A DNA stretch of 64,000 nt from Rhizobium sp. GN54 (GTDB lineage: Bacteria > Pseudomonadota > Alphaproteobacteria > Rhizobiales > Rhizobiaceae). The first letter of the stretch is position 1, and each line of letters opens with the position of its first letter. The stretch spans positions 372,001-436,000 of the forward strand of contig NZ_JAJNCZ010000001.1 of assembly GCF_021026345.1 (NCBI RefSeq), in the 5' to 3' direction. Made by a program: the position numbers and the translations under genes. The notes under the pieces are model-generated. The model had not been told where the DNA came from. It did not search any database and worked only from the letters and a program-made list of their open reading frames with translations. Shown here piece by piece: positions 27,411-37,087 of the stretch.

Positions 27411-27706
27411 CAGAAGACACGGATCGCCGAGGTCTCGATCCTGTTCTTCAGCTTCGGATGCAGGCTGTCGCGCGTCGTCACATCCACCCCGGTCGCCAGT
27501 TGGTCCTCGAGAAACAGCTTGATGCCGGCGAGATCGACGAGGGAGAACCGCCGCCCAAGATCATAGTCGATGAAAAGGTCGACGTCGCTTTCCTGTCCGG
27601 CCTCGTCGCGGGCGACCGAGCCGAACAGGTAGAGCGAGGTGGCGCCGAGGGCGCGGATCGCGTCCTCGTTCTTCAACAGCCGTTCGATCGCCTCGCTCTT
27701 TCTCAT
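27410..27706 (-). CDS. MntA-like minimal nucleotidyltransferase (antitoxin type)
   Basis: The 98-residue protein has the minimal nucleotidyltransferase motif GS-x10-DxD in FGSVARDEAGQESDVDLFID. MntA antitoxins neutralise HepT by adding AMP to it. I chose the ATG at 27706 because the longer frame upstream has no MntA-like sequence. The stop and the hepT start overlap as TGATG. The pair sits next to ccrM, divergent from it. Confidence 0.88.
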   Translation of the reverse strand: MRKSEAIERLLKNEDAIRALGATSLYLFGSVARDEAGQESDVDLFIDYDLGRRFSLVDLAGIKLFLEDQLATGVDVTTRDSLHPKLKNRIETSAIRVF

Positions 27707-27782
27707 GCCCGCAGTTCTACCGCATTGGCGGACGCATTTCCATTCGGCGATTATTTCGCTGGCTGCGCTGTCCGCCTTCACC

Positions 27783-27807
27783 CTTCGGTAACCAACTTCG
27801 GTAACCA
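27783..27807. repeat. 12-bp direct repeat upstream of ccrM
   Basis: CTTCGGTAACCA occurs twice with a 13-bp period (27783-27794 and 27796-27807), about 50 bp before the ccrM start and 77 bp before mntA. Each copy holds the palindrome GGTAACC. It could be a two-site operator. It does not fit the CtrA consensus TTAA-N7-TTAA, and no GANTC site lies in this gap. Confidence 0.7.
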
Positions 27808-27810
27808 TAA

Positions 27811-28986
<1,176 letters not shown>

Positions 28987-29248
28987 GCCGGCGACGAAAC
29001 GGACCGCCAAAGCATACCTCCCGTCGCGGCCTTCGGCGTTCCCTGCGCCGGAGGTCGTGGCAGTTTCGGGCGCACGCGCGAGGCTTGCGGCAATTCGCCC
29101 GCAGGTAGACATGGACAAAGCCGCGACGGTGTGGGCACAATGCCCTGGTCCATAGCGGGAGGAAATGACGGCCACCGACAACAATCAGAAAACCGGTGGA
29201 ACCTGGGGCGTCGGATTGCATTCTTAACGTGTAAAGCGGGAGGCGATC

Positions 29249-29440
29249 ATGAGGCATATCGAAATCGGCAACCTCGATCCGGAACAGGCGAAGCGTGTCT
29301 GGGAGGTTTCCGAATACTGCCGCAAGGCCGGCGTCAGCCGGAGGGAAGAGCAAAGGCTGATCAAGATACTCGGCCGCTATGCTTCCGCCCACGAACTGCA
29401 GATGAACATCGTTCGTCCCAACAATCGCTCCCGCTGCTGA
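29249..29440 (+). CDS. Small soluble hypothetical protein
   Basis: The 63-residue product is MRHIEIGNLDPEQAKRVWEV followed by a helical, charged segment with SRREEQRLIKILGRYASAHEL. It has GGGAGG six bases before the ATG, which supports translation. No domain is recognised, though two short helices could form a helix-turn-helix-like fold. A frame on the opposite strand also spans it but lacks a good ribosome-binding site. The 262 bp before it hold nothing I can name. Confidence 0.55.
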   Translation: MRHIEIGNLDPEQAKRVWEVSEYCRKAGVSRREEQRLIKILGRYASAHELQMNIVRPNNRSRC

Positions 29441-29693
29441 TATCCGGCCGGAAGCCCATCCTCGAGGCGCCGCTCGCGCGTCTTCTCTCCAGACATCACA
29501 TCCTGTCTCCGTTGCGGTACGTAGCTCAACGCCCTTTCCTTGGGTGTGGGAATGCAAGTCATTGCGAATGTTCGGAGAATACCCGCTTTGGCGGCCGGTG
29601 TTCAGCGGCGGTTAACCATCCGGGCCTAAGGTCGGCGGCAGACAGACAGAGCTTCCGTCTTTCCGGTTTCGTACCTTCAGTCCCGGAGAGACG
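29441..29693. other. Non-coding stretch before a strong terminator
   Basis: No convincing coding frame is seen here. The right end leads directly into a strong terminator hairpin. The sequence could be the 3' region of the 63-residue gene or a short non-coding transcript. I see no match to a known RNA family. Confidence 0.35.
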
Positions 29694-29730
29694 AAAACGC
29701 CCGGGACCGGCAACGGCCCCGGGCGTTTTT
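29694..29730. terminator. Bidirectional intrinsic terminator
   Basis: AAAACGCCCGGG pairs with CCCGGGCGTTTT, with a T-run on the plus strand and the matching A-run on the minus strand. It lies between the small plus-strand gene and the end of the minus-strand HAD gene, so it can stop both. Confidence 0.85.
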
Positions 29731-29762
29731 CGTCAACTGGCCCGGTTTGTCAGGCGACGTGG

Positions 29763-30377
29763 TCAGAGCGTGATGCCGTGCGCGGCGAGATCGCTCTTCA
29801 GTTTCTCGGCATCCGTGAAGTGCACGGCGTTCCAGCCGGCGGCGCGCGCCCCTTCGACGTTCTTCTCCGCATCGTCGATGAAGAGCGTGTGCGCCGGTAC
29901 GAGGTCGAAGTCGCGCGCATGCCGCTCGTAGATGGCGGCGTCCGGCTTGATCAGGCCGATCTCGCCCGAAACCGTCACCCCGCGCGGCAGGTCGAGGAAG
30001 GGGTAGAGCTTGCGCGCCTCCCTGAAGGTGTCGGCGGCGAAATTGGTCAGCATGGTGACGTCGCGGCCGTCGGACACCAGCGTCTCCATGATCGCGACGC
30101 TCTCGACATAGGCGTGCGAGACCATCTCCTGCCAGTGCCTGCGGAACGCGCGGATGTTTTCCTCGTGGTCGGGATAGTCGCTGATCAGCAGCGCCTCGGC
30201 GTCTTCCCAGGCCCGGCCGCGGTCCTGCTCCAGGTTCCAGTCGTGCGTGCAGACATTGGCGAAGAACCAGTTGCGCTCCGCATCGTCGGGGATCAGTCGG
30301 CTGAACGGGATGTGGGGGTCGTAATGGATCAGCACCCGGCCGATGTCGAAGACGATGTGATGGATTTCGATGGTCAT
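29763..30377 (-). CDS. HAD family hydrolase, YihX-like
   Basis: The 204-residue protein has the HAD-IA layout: HIVFDIGRVLIHYD at the N-terminus, DVTMLTNFAADTF (motif II), LIKPDAAIYERHARDF (motif III) and LFIDDAEKNVEGARAAGW (motif IV). Motif I reads DIGRV, as in YihX-type sugar-phosphate phosphatases (DLGNV), rather than DxD. Substrate unknown. It starts seven bases after the mutY stop, so both are likely one transcript. Confidence 0.88.
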   Translation of the reverse strand: MTIEIHHIVFDIGRVLIHYDPHIPFSRLIPDDAERNWFFANVCTHDWNLEQDRGRAWEDAEALLISDYPDHEENIRAFRRHWQEMVSHAYVESVAIMETLVSDGRDVTMLTNFAADTFREARKLYPFLDLPRGVTVSGEIGLIKPDAAIYERHARDFDLVPAHTLFIDDAEKNVEGARAAGWNAVHFTDAEKLKSDLAAHGITL

Positions 30378-30384
30378 GGGATGC

Positions 30385-31512
30385 TTACCCTCTCGATTGC
30401 ATGGCCGCTTGCGAACGGAGCCGCGGCTGGAACGCGTCCGGAATAGCCTGTGCGATTGCTTTCTTCATGACGCTCGGCAGCGCCTCTCCTGCAAGGCTCT
30501 CCTCCGGCTCCCACCATCCCGGTCCCGCGACATGCCCTGCGGCGGTCGCGCGGCCGACCCTGGAGCGGAACACCGTCAGGCGCAACTCGAAATGCGTGAA
30601 CACGTGGACGACCGTCCCGCAATCGTGCCACGCCGCATCGAAGGGAGCGGCGTCTGCGCCGGTGGCGCCGTTCTGCCTTGCCGTCCAGTCGGTGTTCGGC
30701 ACCTCGGTCATGCCGCCGAGCAGCCCGTGGCCCGGCCGCTTGCGCAAGAACACCGCACCCGTCTCGTCGACGGCGACGAAGGCAGCGCCGAGACGCACCG
30801 GCTTTTCCTTCTTCCCCGCCTTCACCGGAAAGCGCTCCGGGTCGTCGCTCGCAAGGGCGGTGCAGGATCCGTTCACCGGACAGAGTGCGCAGGCCGGCCG
30901 CCGCGGAGTGCAGATCGTGGCGCCGAGGTCCATCATAGCCTGGGCGAAGTCCCCCGGCCGCTCGCCGGGCGTCATCTTCGCCACAAGGGCGCGCATCAGC
31001 GGCTTGGAGCCGGGCAGGGGGGCGTCGACGGCGTGCAGCCGCGAGATGACGCGCTCGACATTGCCGTCGAGGACGGCCGCCGGCCTGTCGAAGGCGATCG
31101 CGGCGATGGCGGCTGCGGTATAGTCGCCGATGCCGGGCAAGGCCTTCAGGCCCTCCTCGGTATCGGGGAAGCGCCCGCCATGCGAAAACGCCACGGCTTC
31201 GGCGCATTTCTTCAGGTTGCGGGCCCGCGCATAGTAGCCGAGCCCGGCCCAGGCCTTCATGACATCTTCGGTCTCTGCCTCGGCGAGGTCGGTGACGGTC
31301 GGCCATTTGGCTGTGAACAGCGCGAAGTAGGATTTCACCGCCTGCACGGTGGTCTGCTGCAGCATCACCTCCGAAAGCCAGACCCTGTAGGGATCCGGCC
31401 GGATGCCGCGGACCGCCATCGGCGGCGAGATGCGCCAGGGCAGGTCGCGGTGGTGCCGGTCGTACCAGGCGACGATCTTTCCGGTCTGGTCTGCGGCGGG
31501 CGAATTCGTCAT
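30385..31512 (-). CDS. mutY: A/G-specific adenine glycosylase
   Basis: MutY removes adenine mispaired with 8-oxoguanine. The 375-residue protein has catalytic Glu48 in LSEVMLQQTTV, the helix-hairpin-helix LPGIGDYTAAAI at 125-136 with Asp149 in AVLDGNV, and a 4Fe-4S cluster at Cys201, Cys208, Cys211 and Cys217 (C-x6-C-x2-C-x5-C). The C-terminal MutT-like domain (VRLGAAFVAVDETGAVFLRKRP) reads the opposite base. It is divergent from the DUF721 gene and heads an operon with the HAD gene. Confidence 0.96.
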   Translation of the reverse strand: MTNSPAADQTGKIVAWYDRHHRDLPWRISPPMAVRGIRPDPYRVWLSEVMLQQTTVQAVKSYFALFTAKWPTVTDLAEAETEDVMKAWAGLGYYARARNLKKCAEAVAFSHGGRFPDTEEGLKALPGIGDYTAAAIAAIAFDRPAAVLDGNVERVISRLHAVDAPLPGSKPLMRALVAKMTPGERPGDFAQAMMDLGATICTPRRPACALCPVNGSCTALASDDPERFPVKAGKKEKPVRLGAAFVAVDETGAVFLRKRPGHGLLGGMTEVPNTDWTARQNGATGADAAPFDAAWHDCGTVVHVFTHFELRLTVFRSRVGRATAAGHVAGPGWWEPEESLAGEALPSVMKKAIAQAIPDAFQPRLRSQAAMQSRG

Positions 31513-31628
31513 CAGTTTGCCTGGACGCGATAAGGAAGCGTATAACTGGCGAAGCAGCGCCGTTTCTTCAAGGCAAATCTCGCCTGTCGAGGAATATTTT
31601 CCGCTTGAGTGCCTGTGGAGTGCCTGAC

Positions 31629-32147
31629 GTGAATTCCCGACCCGCCCGCAAGGGTGCCCAGCAGATCAGCGAGGTCGCCAACGGCCTGATCGATCCCGTG
31701 CTCGCAAGGCGCGCCGGCATCAGCACCATGCTGCTCGGCTCCTGGGACGAGATCGCCGGCAGTGCGTTCGCGGAATGCAGCCGGCCGGAGAAGATCGCCT
31801 GGCCGCGACGGGTATCGGAGATGGCCGGCGAGGACGGCGGCCACCAGCCCGGCACGCTGACGATCGCCTGCGAGGGCTCGCGCGCGCTGTTTCTGTCGCA
31901 TCAGCAGGGCGAGCTCATCCAGCGCATCAACGGCTTCTTCGGCTATCCCGCGATCCGGCAGATCAGGATCGTGCAGAAGCCGGTGACGCCGCCGGCAAGG
32001 CGCCGCCGCCCCCCGCGGCCGCTCACCGGCGCGGCGGCGCGTCACCTGGACGAACTGGTCGAGGGGATCGAGGGCGACGCGCTGAAGGCGGCGCTGAAGC
32101 GGCTCGGCACCGCAGTCCTCGGCCGCAAGGGCGAACCGCGGCGGTGA
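31629..32147 (+). CDS. DUF721 protein, DciA-like
   Basis: The 172-residue basic protein contains a DUF721 domain: LIDPVLARRAGISTMLLGSWDEIAGSAFAECSRPEKIAWPRR, then GTLTIACEGSRALFLSHQQGELIQRINGFFGYPAIRQIRI. DUF721 is the domain of DciA, the replicative helicase loader in bacteria lacking DnaC and DnaI, so a replication role is plausible. The C-terminal part is Arg- and Pro-rich. I chose GTG 31629, with GGAG eight bases upstream. It lies between mutY and the DsbA-like gene. Confidence 0.82.
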   Translation: MNSRPARKGAQQISEVANGLIDPVLARRAGISTMLLGSWDEIAGSAFAECSRPEKIAWPRRVSEMAGEDGGHQPGTLTIACEGSRALFLSHQQGELIQRINGFFGYPAIRQIRIVQKPVTPPARRRRPPRPLTGAAARHLDELVEGIEGDALKAALKRLGTAVLGRKGEPRR

Positions 32148-32275
32148 GGGCTGCGGCACAACATCACAAGGTCACAATTCTTTGAAGGTCATGGTGTGGG
32201 CACAGCTTGTTCGCAACATGAAGCCGGTATATCCCGGCGATCGAAGCATTTTTACTTGTCCCTACAGGAGAGACC

Positions 32276-33136
32276 ATGTCCCTTTCCGCAATGAGCCCGT
32301 TCAAGCGTCTTATGGGTGGCGTCGCCGTGGCTGCGCTGGCGGTTACGCTCGCCGCCTGCAGCGAGGAGAAGAAGGAGACCTCGGCGGCTCCGGAGAGCCA
32401 GGCGACCACCGAGAGCGCTGCGACGCAGCCCGCTCCGGCCGCAGGCGCCGATACCGCTTCGGCCCCTGCCGCAGCCCCGGCCGCGACCACAGAGGCAGCC
32501 CAGACAGAGACCGCCCAGACCGAAGCCGCCCAGACAGGGACCACGCAGGCTGCGCCGGCGGCAAGCGTCGAGCTTCCGGCCTCCGACGGCGACGTCGACA
32601 TGGCCAAGGTGCTGGAGCCCGGCCCGCTTCCGGAAATGGCGATCGGCGATGCCAATGCGCCGGTGACGATCGTCGAATACATGTCGATGACCTGCCCGCA
32701 CTGCGCCAAGTTCCACAACGAGACCTTCGACGCGATCAAGGCCAAGTATGTCGACAGCGGCAAGGTGCGCTTCATCCTGCGCGAGTTCCCCTTCGACCCG
32801 CGCGCCGCAGCCGCCTTCATGCTCGCCCGCTGCGCCCCGCCGGAGCAGTATTTCCCGATGATCTCCATGCTGTTCAAGCAGCAGGAACAGTGGGCCGCGG
32901 CCGAAAACGGCCGCGATGCGCTGCTGCAGATGTCGAAGCTGGCCGGTTTTACACAGCAGAGCTTCGAAGCCTGCTTGACGAACCAGAAACTTCTCGATGA
33001 TGTGAACGCGGTACGCGAGCGCGGTGCCAAGGAATTCGGTGTCGCGGCGACGCCGACCTTCCTCGTCAACGGACAGCGCTATTCCGGAGATATGTCGGTT
33101 GACGTCATGTCGGCCCTCATCGACAGCAAGCTCTGA
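32276..33136 (+). CDS. DsbA-like thiol-disulfide lipoprotein
   Basis: The 286-residue protein has a lipoprotein signal with lipobox LAAC (Cys28), then an 80-residue low-complexity linker rich in Ala, Thr and Gln. A DsbA/thioredoxin_4 domain follows from about residue 115. The active site is Cys140-Pro-His-Cys143 in SMTCPHCAKFH, and the cis-Pro loop reads GVAATPTFLVNG. It probably oxidises or isomerises disulfides in exported proteins while tethered to the membrane. The start at 32276 has GGAG six bases upstream. The linker DNA at 32495-32551 is a 15-bp imperfect tandem repeat. Confidence 0.92.
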   Translation: MSLSAMSPFKRLMGGVAVAALAVTLAACSEEKKETSAAPESQATTESAATQPAPAAGADTASAPAAAPAATTEAAQTETAQTEAAQTGTTQAAPAASVELPASDGDVDMAKVLEPGPLPEMAIGDANAPVTIVEYMSMTCPHCAKFHNETFDAIKAKYVDSGKVRFILREFPFDPRAAAAFMLARCAPPEQYFPMISMLFKQQEQWAAAENGRDALLQMSKLAGFTQQSFEACLTNQKLLDDVNAVRERGAKEFGVAATPTFLVNGQRYSGDMSVDVMSALIDSKL

Positions 33137-33198
33137 GACTGGTCCCGCAATCCTTGCGGGCGCCGGGGGAAGTCGTGCGCCTGCGTTGCCGCAGATCT

Positions 33199-33315
33199 CT
33201 TCTCCCCATCGGGGAGAAGTGCCGGAGCGTAGCGAGGCGATGAGGGGGGAACCCGAGCGCTTCGCTTCCCCCTCATCCGGCCCTTCGGGCCACCTTCTCC
33301 CCGCGGGGGAGAAGG
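33199..33315. repeat. Rhizobial palindromic intergenic repeat (RIME-like)
   Basis: The unit has three parts. A left hairpin pairs CTTCTCCCC with GGGGAGAAG (33199-33219). A central hairpin pairs GATGAGGGGGGAA (33239-33251) with TTCCCCCTCATC (33266-33277). A right hairpin (33294-33314) repeats the left arm, with a short GGCCCTTCGGGCC hairpin between. This layout is like the repeated mosaic elements of Rhizobiaceae. It fills most of the gap before smc and its right arm touches the smc ribosome-binding site. Confidence 0.82.
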
Positions 33316-33328
33316 GAGGGCATGCCCC

Positions 33329-36300
33329 ATGAAATTCACCAAGCTCCGCCTGCAGGGTTTCAAGTCCTTCGTCGAGCCGACCGAGTTCGTCATCGAGCGG
33401 GGGCTCACCGGCGTCGTCGGGCCGAACGGCTGCGGCAAATCGAACCTCGTCGAGGCGCTGCGCTGGGTGATGGGGGAGAATTCCTACAAGAACATGCGCG
33501 CGTCCGGCATGGACGACGTGATCTTCTCCGGCTCCGGCAACCGCCCGGCCCGCAATACCGCGGAGGTCGGCCTCTACCTGGAGAATTTCGACCGCACCGC
33601 GCCCGCGGCCTTCAACGATGCCGACGAGATCCAGGTCTCCCGCCGCATCGAGCGCGAGCAGGGCTCGGTCTACCGCATCAACGGCAAGGAGGCGCGCGCC
33701 AAGGACGTGCAGCTTCTCTTCGCCGATGCCTCCACCGGCGCCCGCTCGCCCTCCATGGTCGGGCAGGGGCGGATCGGCGAACTGATCCAGGCCAAGCCCC
33801 AGGCGCGCCGGCAGCTGCTGGAAGAGGCGGCCGGAATCTCGGGCCTGCATTCGCGTCGCCACGAGGCCGAGCTTCGCCTGCGCGCCGCCGAAACCAATCT
33901 CGAGCGTCTCGACGACGTCACCTCGCAACTCGAGAGCCAGATCGACAGCCTCAAGCGCCAGTCGCGCCAGGCGAACCGCTTCAAGATGCTGTCGGCCGAC
34001 ATCCGCCGCCATGAGGCGATGCTGCTGCACATCCGCTGGGCGCAGGCGAAGGAGGCCGAAGGCGAGGCCGAGAGCCAGCTGAACCAGGCGACCTCGCTCG
34101 TGGCCGAGCGCGCGCAGGCGCAGATGGAGGCGGCCAAGGCCCAGGCGGTCGCCAGCCTGAAGCTGCCGGAGCTGCGCGAGAACGAGGCGAAGCTCGCAGC
34201 CGCGCTGCAACGCCTGCAGATCGCCCGCGCACAACTGGAGGAGGACGCCGGCCGCCTTCTGCGCCGCCGCGACGAACTGGCCCGCAGGCTCGCGCAGCTT
34301 TCCGAGGACATCGCCCGCGAGGAAGCGATGGTCGCAGACAATGCGCAGGCGCTGGAGCGGCTAGCCGAAGAGGAGCAGGAGATCTGCGACATTTTGGGCG
34401 AGGCCGACGACCGCGCAGCCGCCGCCCGCGAGGCGATGGACGAAGCCGCCCATCGCCTGTCTGCGAGCGAGCAGGTGCTGGGCGAGATCACCGCCGAGCG
34501 CGCCGAGGCACAGGCCGTCCGCAACCAGCTGGAAAAGACCATTCGCGACCTTTCCGACCGGCAGGCGCGGCTCGCCCAGCAGTTTTCGAACCTCGAGGCC
34601 GAGATTTCCGCCATTGCCGAGCGCATCGCCGCCCTGCCGGATCCCGAACGCAAGCGCCAGGACGTGCAGTCGGCCGAGGCGGCGCTCGAAGAGGCCGGCG
34701 AGCGGCTGGCCGAGGCCGAGGAGGCGCTGGAGGAGGCGCGCGCCGCCGAGGTCGAGGCCCGCGGTCCGGTCGAGACCGCCCGCGGCGGTGTCAATGCGAT
34801 CGAGACCGAGACGCGCACGATCCGCCGCATGCTGGAGGCGGGCGCCGCCGGCGGCTCGTTTTCGCCGGTCGTGGAAGACGTGCAGGTCGACAAGGGCTTC
34901 GAGACGGCACTCGGCGCAGCGCTGGGCGACGATCTGGATTCGCCCGCCGATACCGCCGCCGCCGCCCATTGGCGCCTTGTCGGAGACGGCGCGGCCGATG
35001 CGCCGCTGCCCGATGGCACGGTGCCGCTTCTGGCCCATGTCCGCGCGCCGGACGTGCTGACCCGCCGCCTGCGCCAGATCGGCGTCGTTGCGGACGAGGC
35101 GACGGCGCTCTCCCTTCTCGCAAGCCTCAGGCCCGGCCAGCGGCTGGTCACCCGCGAAGGCGCCGTGTTCCGCTGGGACGGGCACATCGCCGGCGCCGAT
35201 GCGCCGAGTGCCGCCGCCCTGCGGTTGGCGCAGAAGAACCGCCTGCGCGAACTGGAGGGCGGACTGGACGAGGCGCGCGCCGCCCTTTCAGCTGCCGAGG
35301 CCCGCCTCGCCGATGCCGGTGCTGCGATCCGCGTCGCCGCCCAGGTCCAGCAGGACGGCCGCGAGGCGCAGCGGCTTGCCGTCCGGGCGCTGGCCGAGGC
35401 GCGCGACGCCCTCGACGCCGCCGAGCGGGCGTCCGGCGAACTGATCCGCCGCCGCGCCGTGCTCGACGAGACCGGCGCCCAGCTTCAGGCCCAGCTGGAG
35501 GAGGCGGGCGACCAGTTGGAAGAGGCACGCGCGGCGCTGGAGGATGCGCCCGACATCGCCGCGCTCGATCTCAGGCTTTCCGGCCAGTCCGCGACCGTCG
35601 CCACCGATCGCGCCGCCCTTGCCGAGGCGCGCGCCTTCCATGACGGGCTCGCCCGCGAGATGGCCGAGCGGCAGCGCCGGCTGGCGGCGATCGCCAGCGA
35701 GCGCGAGACCTGGCGCAACCGCGCCGCCAATGCCGAGCGCCACATCGCCTCGCTGCGCGAGCGCGAGGCCGAGGCGCAGGATGAGGCCGAACGCATCGCC
35801 GAGGCGCCGGAAGAGATCGAGGACCGCCGCCGCGCGCTGATGAGCGAGCTCGCCCGCGCCGAGGAGGCCCGCCGCGCCGCCGCCGACCATTTGCAGGAAG
35901 CCGAGAACGTCCAGCGCGAGGCCGATCGAGCGGCGGCGACGGCACTGTCGCAACTGGCCGAATGCCGCGAGCAGCGCGGCCGCACGGAGGAGCGGCTGGT
36001 GTCGGCCCGCGAGCGCCGTCTCGACGGCGAGGCCCGCATCCGCGCGGGCCTTCATTGCGCCCCGCACGAGGCGCTGAAGCTCGCCGAGCATGCCTCCGAC
36101 CGGCCGCTGCCCGACCCGCGCGACACCGAGCTGGAGCTCGACCGGCTGAAGGTCGAGCGCGAGCGGCTGGGCGCGGTCAACCTGCGCGCCGAAGAAGAGC
36201 AGAAGGAACTGTCGGAGAGGCTGCAGACAATCGTCACCGAGCGCGAGGACATCATCGAGGCGATCCGCAAGCTGCGCTCGGCGATCCAGAGCCTGAACCG

Positions 36301-36793
36301 CGAGGGTCGCGAGCGGCTGCTCGCCGCCTTCGACGTGGTCAACGCCCAGTTCCAGCGGCTGTTCACCCATCTCTTCGGCGGGGGGACTGCGGAACTGCAG
36401 CTGATCGAGAGCGAGGACCCGCTCGATGCCGGCCTCGAGATCCTTGCTCGCCCGCCGGGCAAGAAGCCGCAGACGATGACGCTGCTCTCGGGCGGTGAGC
36501 AGGCGCTGACGGCGATGGCGCTGATCTTCGCCGTCTTCCTCACCAATCCCGCACCGATCTGCGTGCTCGACGAGGTCGACGCGCCCCTCGACGACCACAA
36601 TGTCGAGCGCTATTGCAACCTGATGGACGAGATGGCGGCCTCGACCGAGACCCGCTTCGTCATCATCACCCACAACCCGATCACCATGGCCCGCATGAAC
36701 CGCCTGTTCGGCGTCACCATGGCCGAGCAGGGCGTCTCCCAACTCGTCTCCGTCGACCTGCAGACGGCCGAGCAACTGCGCGAGGCGGTGTAG
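33329..36793 (+). CDS. smc: Chromosome segregation ATPase SMC
   Basis: SMC forms the core ring of the bacterial condensin with ScpA and ScpB. The 1154-residue protein has the N-terminal ATPase half (LQGFKSFVEP, Walker A GPNGCGKSN), long coiled coils (about 165-500 and 650-1000), a hinge around residues 500-640, and the C-terminal half with signature LSGGEQALTAMALIFAVF and Walker B CVLDEVDAPLDDHNV. The ATG has GGAGGG eight bases upstream. No scp genes are nearby. Confidence 0.96.
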   Translation: MKFTKLRLQGFKSFVEPTEFVIERGLTGVVGPNGCGKSNLVEALRWVMGENSYKNMRASGMDDVIFSGSGNRPARNTAEVGLYLENFDRTAPAAFNDADEIQVSRRIEREQGSVYRINGKEARAKDVQLLFADASTGARSPSMVGQGRIGELIQAKPQARRQLLEEAAGISGLHSRRHEAELRLRAAETNLERLDDVTSQLESQIDSLKRQSRQANRFKMLSADIRRHEAMLLHIRWAQAKEAEGEAESQLNQATSLVAERAQAQMEAAKAQAVASLKLPELRENEAKLAAALQRLQIARAQLEEDAGRLLRRRDELARRLAQLSEDIAREEAMVADNAQALERLAEEEQEICDILGEADDRAAAAREAMDEAAHRLSASEQVLGEITAERAEAQAVRNQLEKTIRDLSDRQARLAQQFSNLEAEISAIAERIAALPDPERKRQDVQSAEAALEEAGERLAEAEEALEEARAAEVEARGPVETARGGVNAIETETRTIRRMLEAGAAGGSFSPVVEDVQVDKGFETALGAALGDDLDSPADTAAAAHWRLVGDGAADAPLPDGTVPLLAHVRAPDVLTRRLRQIGVVADEATALSLLASLRPGQRLVTREGAVFRWDGHIAGADAPSAAALRLAQKNRLRELEGGLDEARAALSAAEARLADAGAAIRVAAQVQQDGREAQRLAVRALAEARDALDAAERASGELIRRRAVLDETGAQLQAQLEEAGDQLEEARAALEDAPDIAALDLRLSGQSATVATDRAALAEARAFHDGLAREMAERQRRLAAIASERETWRNRAANAERHIASLREREAEAQDEAERIAEAPEEIEDRRRALMSELARAEEARRAAADHLQEAENVQREADRAAATALSQLAECREQRGRTEERLVSARERRLDGEARIRAGLHCAPHEALKLAEHASDRPLPDPRDTELELDRLKVERERLGAVNLRAEEEQKELSERLQTIVTEREDIIEAIRKLRSAIQSLNREGRERLLAAFDVVNAQFQRLFTHLFGGGTAELQLIESEDPLDAGLEILARPPGKKPQTMTLLSGGEQALTAMALIFAVFLTNPAPICVLDEVDAPLDDHNVERYCNLMDEMAASTETRFVIITHNPITMARMNRLFGVTMAEQGVSQLVSVDLQTAEQLREAV

Positions 36794-36856
36794 GGGGGAG
36801 CTGCTTTCGAGCAGGCAGCCTTCATGCTATAGTTGCGGTCGTCCCGGAGGCGCCAG

Positions 36857-37087
36857 ATGAACGTTTCGATCAGCAAGGAACTGCAGAAGTATATCGACGA
36901 GGAGGTCGAAAGCGGCCGTTTCGATGACGCCAGCGCCGTCGTCAACGATGCGCTTCGCCTGCATGAGGCCTATATCGGTCGGCTCCGGGAGAAGGTGGGC
37001 GAAGGCCTGGACGACATGGAAAGCGGTCGGCACAGGGCCGTCACGGCGGCGGCGTTTCTCGCGCGCGCCCGGTCTGCTCTCTCCTGA
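36857..37087 (+). CDS. ParD-type antitoxin
   Basis: The 76-residue protein begins MNVSISKELQKYIDEEVESG RFDDASAVVNDALRL, the ribbon-helix-helix of ParD/CC2985 antitoxins, and ends in a C-terminal tail that would bind the toxin. GGAGG lies upstream of the ATG. The promoter region holds CTATAG at about 36829-36834. The stop overlaps the toxin start. As in other ParDE pairs, the antitoxin probably represses its own promoter. Confidence 0.9.
   Translation: MNVSISKELQKYIDEEVESGRFDDASAVVNDALRLHEAYIGRLREKVGEGLDDMESGRHRAVTAAAFLARARSALS

Noticed and set aside
27783-27807. CtrA site upstream of ccrM
   Set aside because: The repeat is GTAA-N9-GTAA, not TTAA-N7-TTAA, and no GANTC is present in the gap.
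33199-33315. CRISPR-like array
   Set aside because: The repeats are palindromic arms of one element with no regular spacers.
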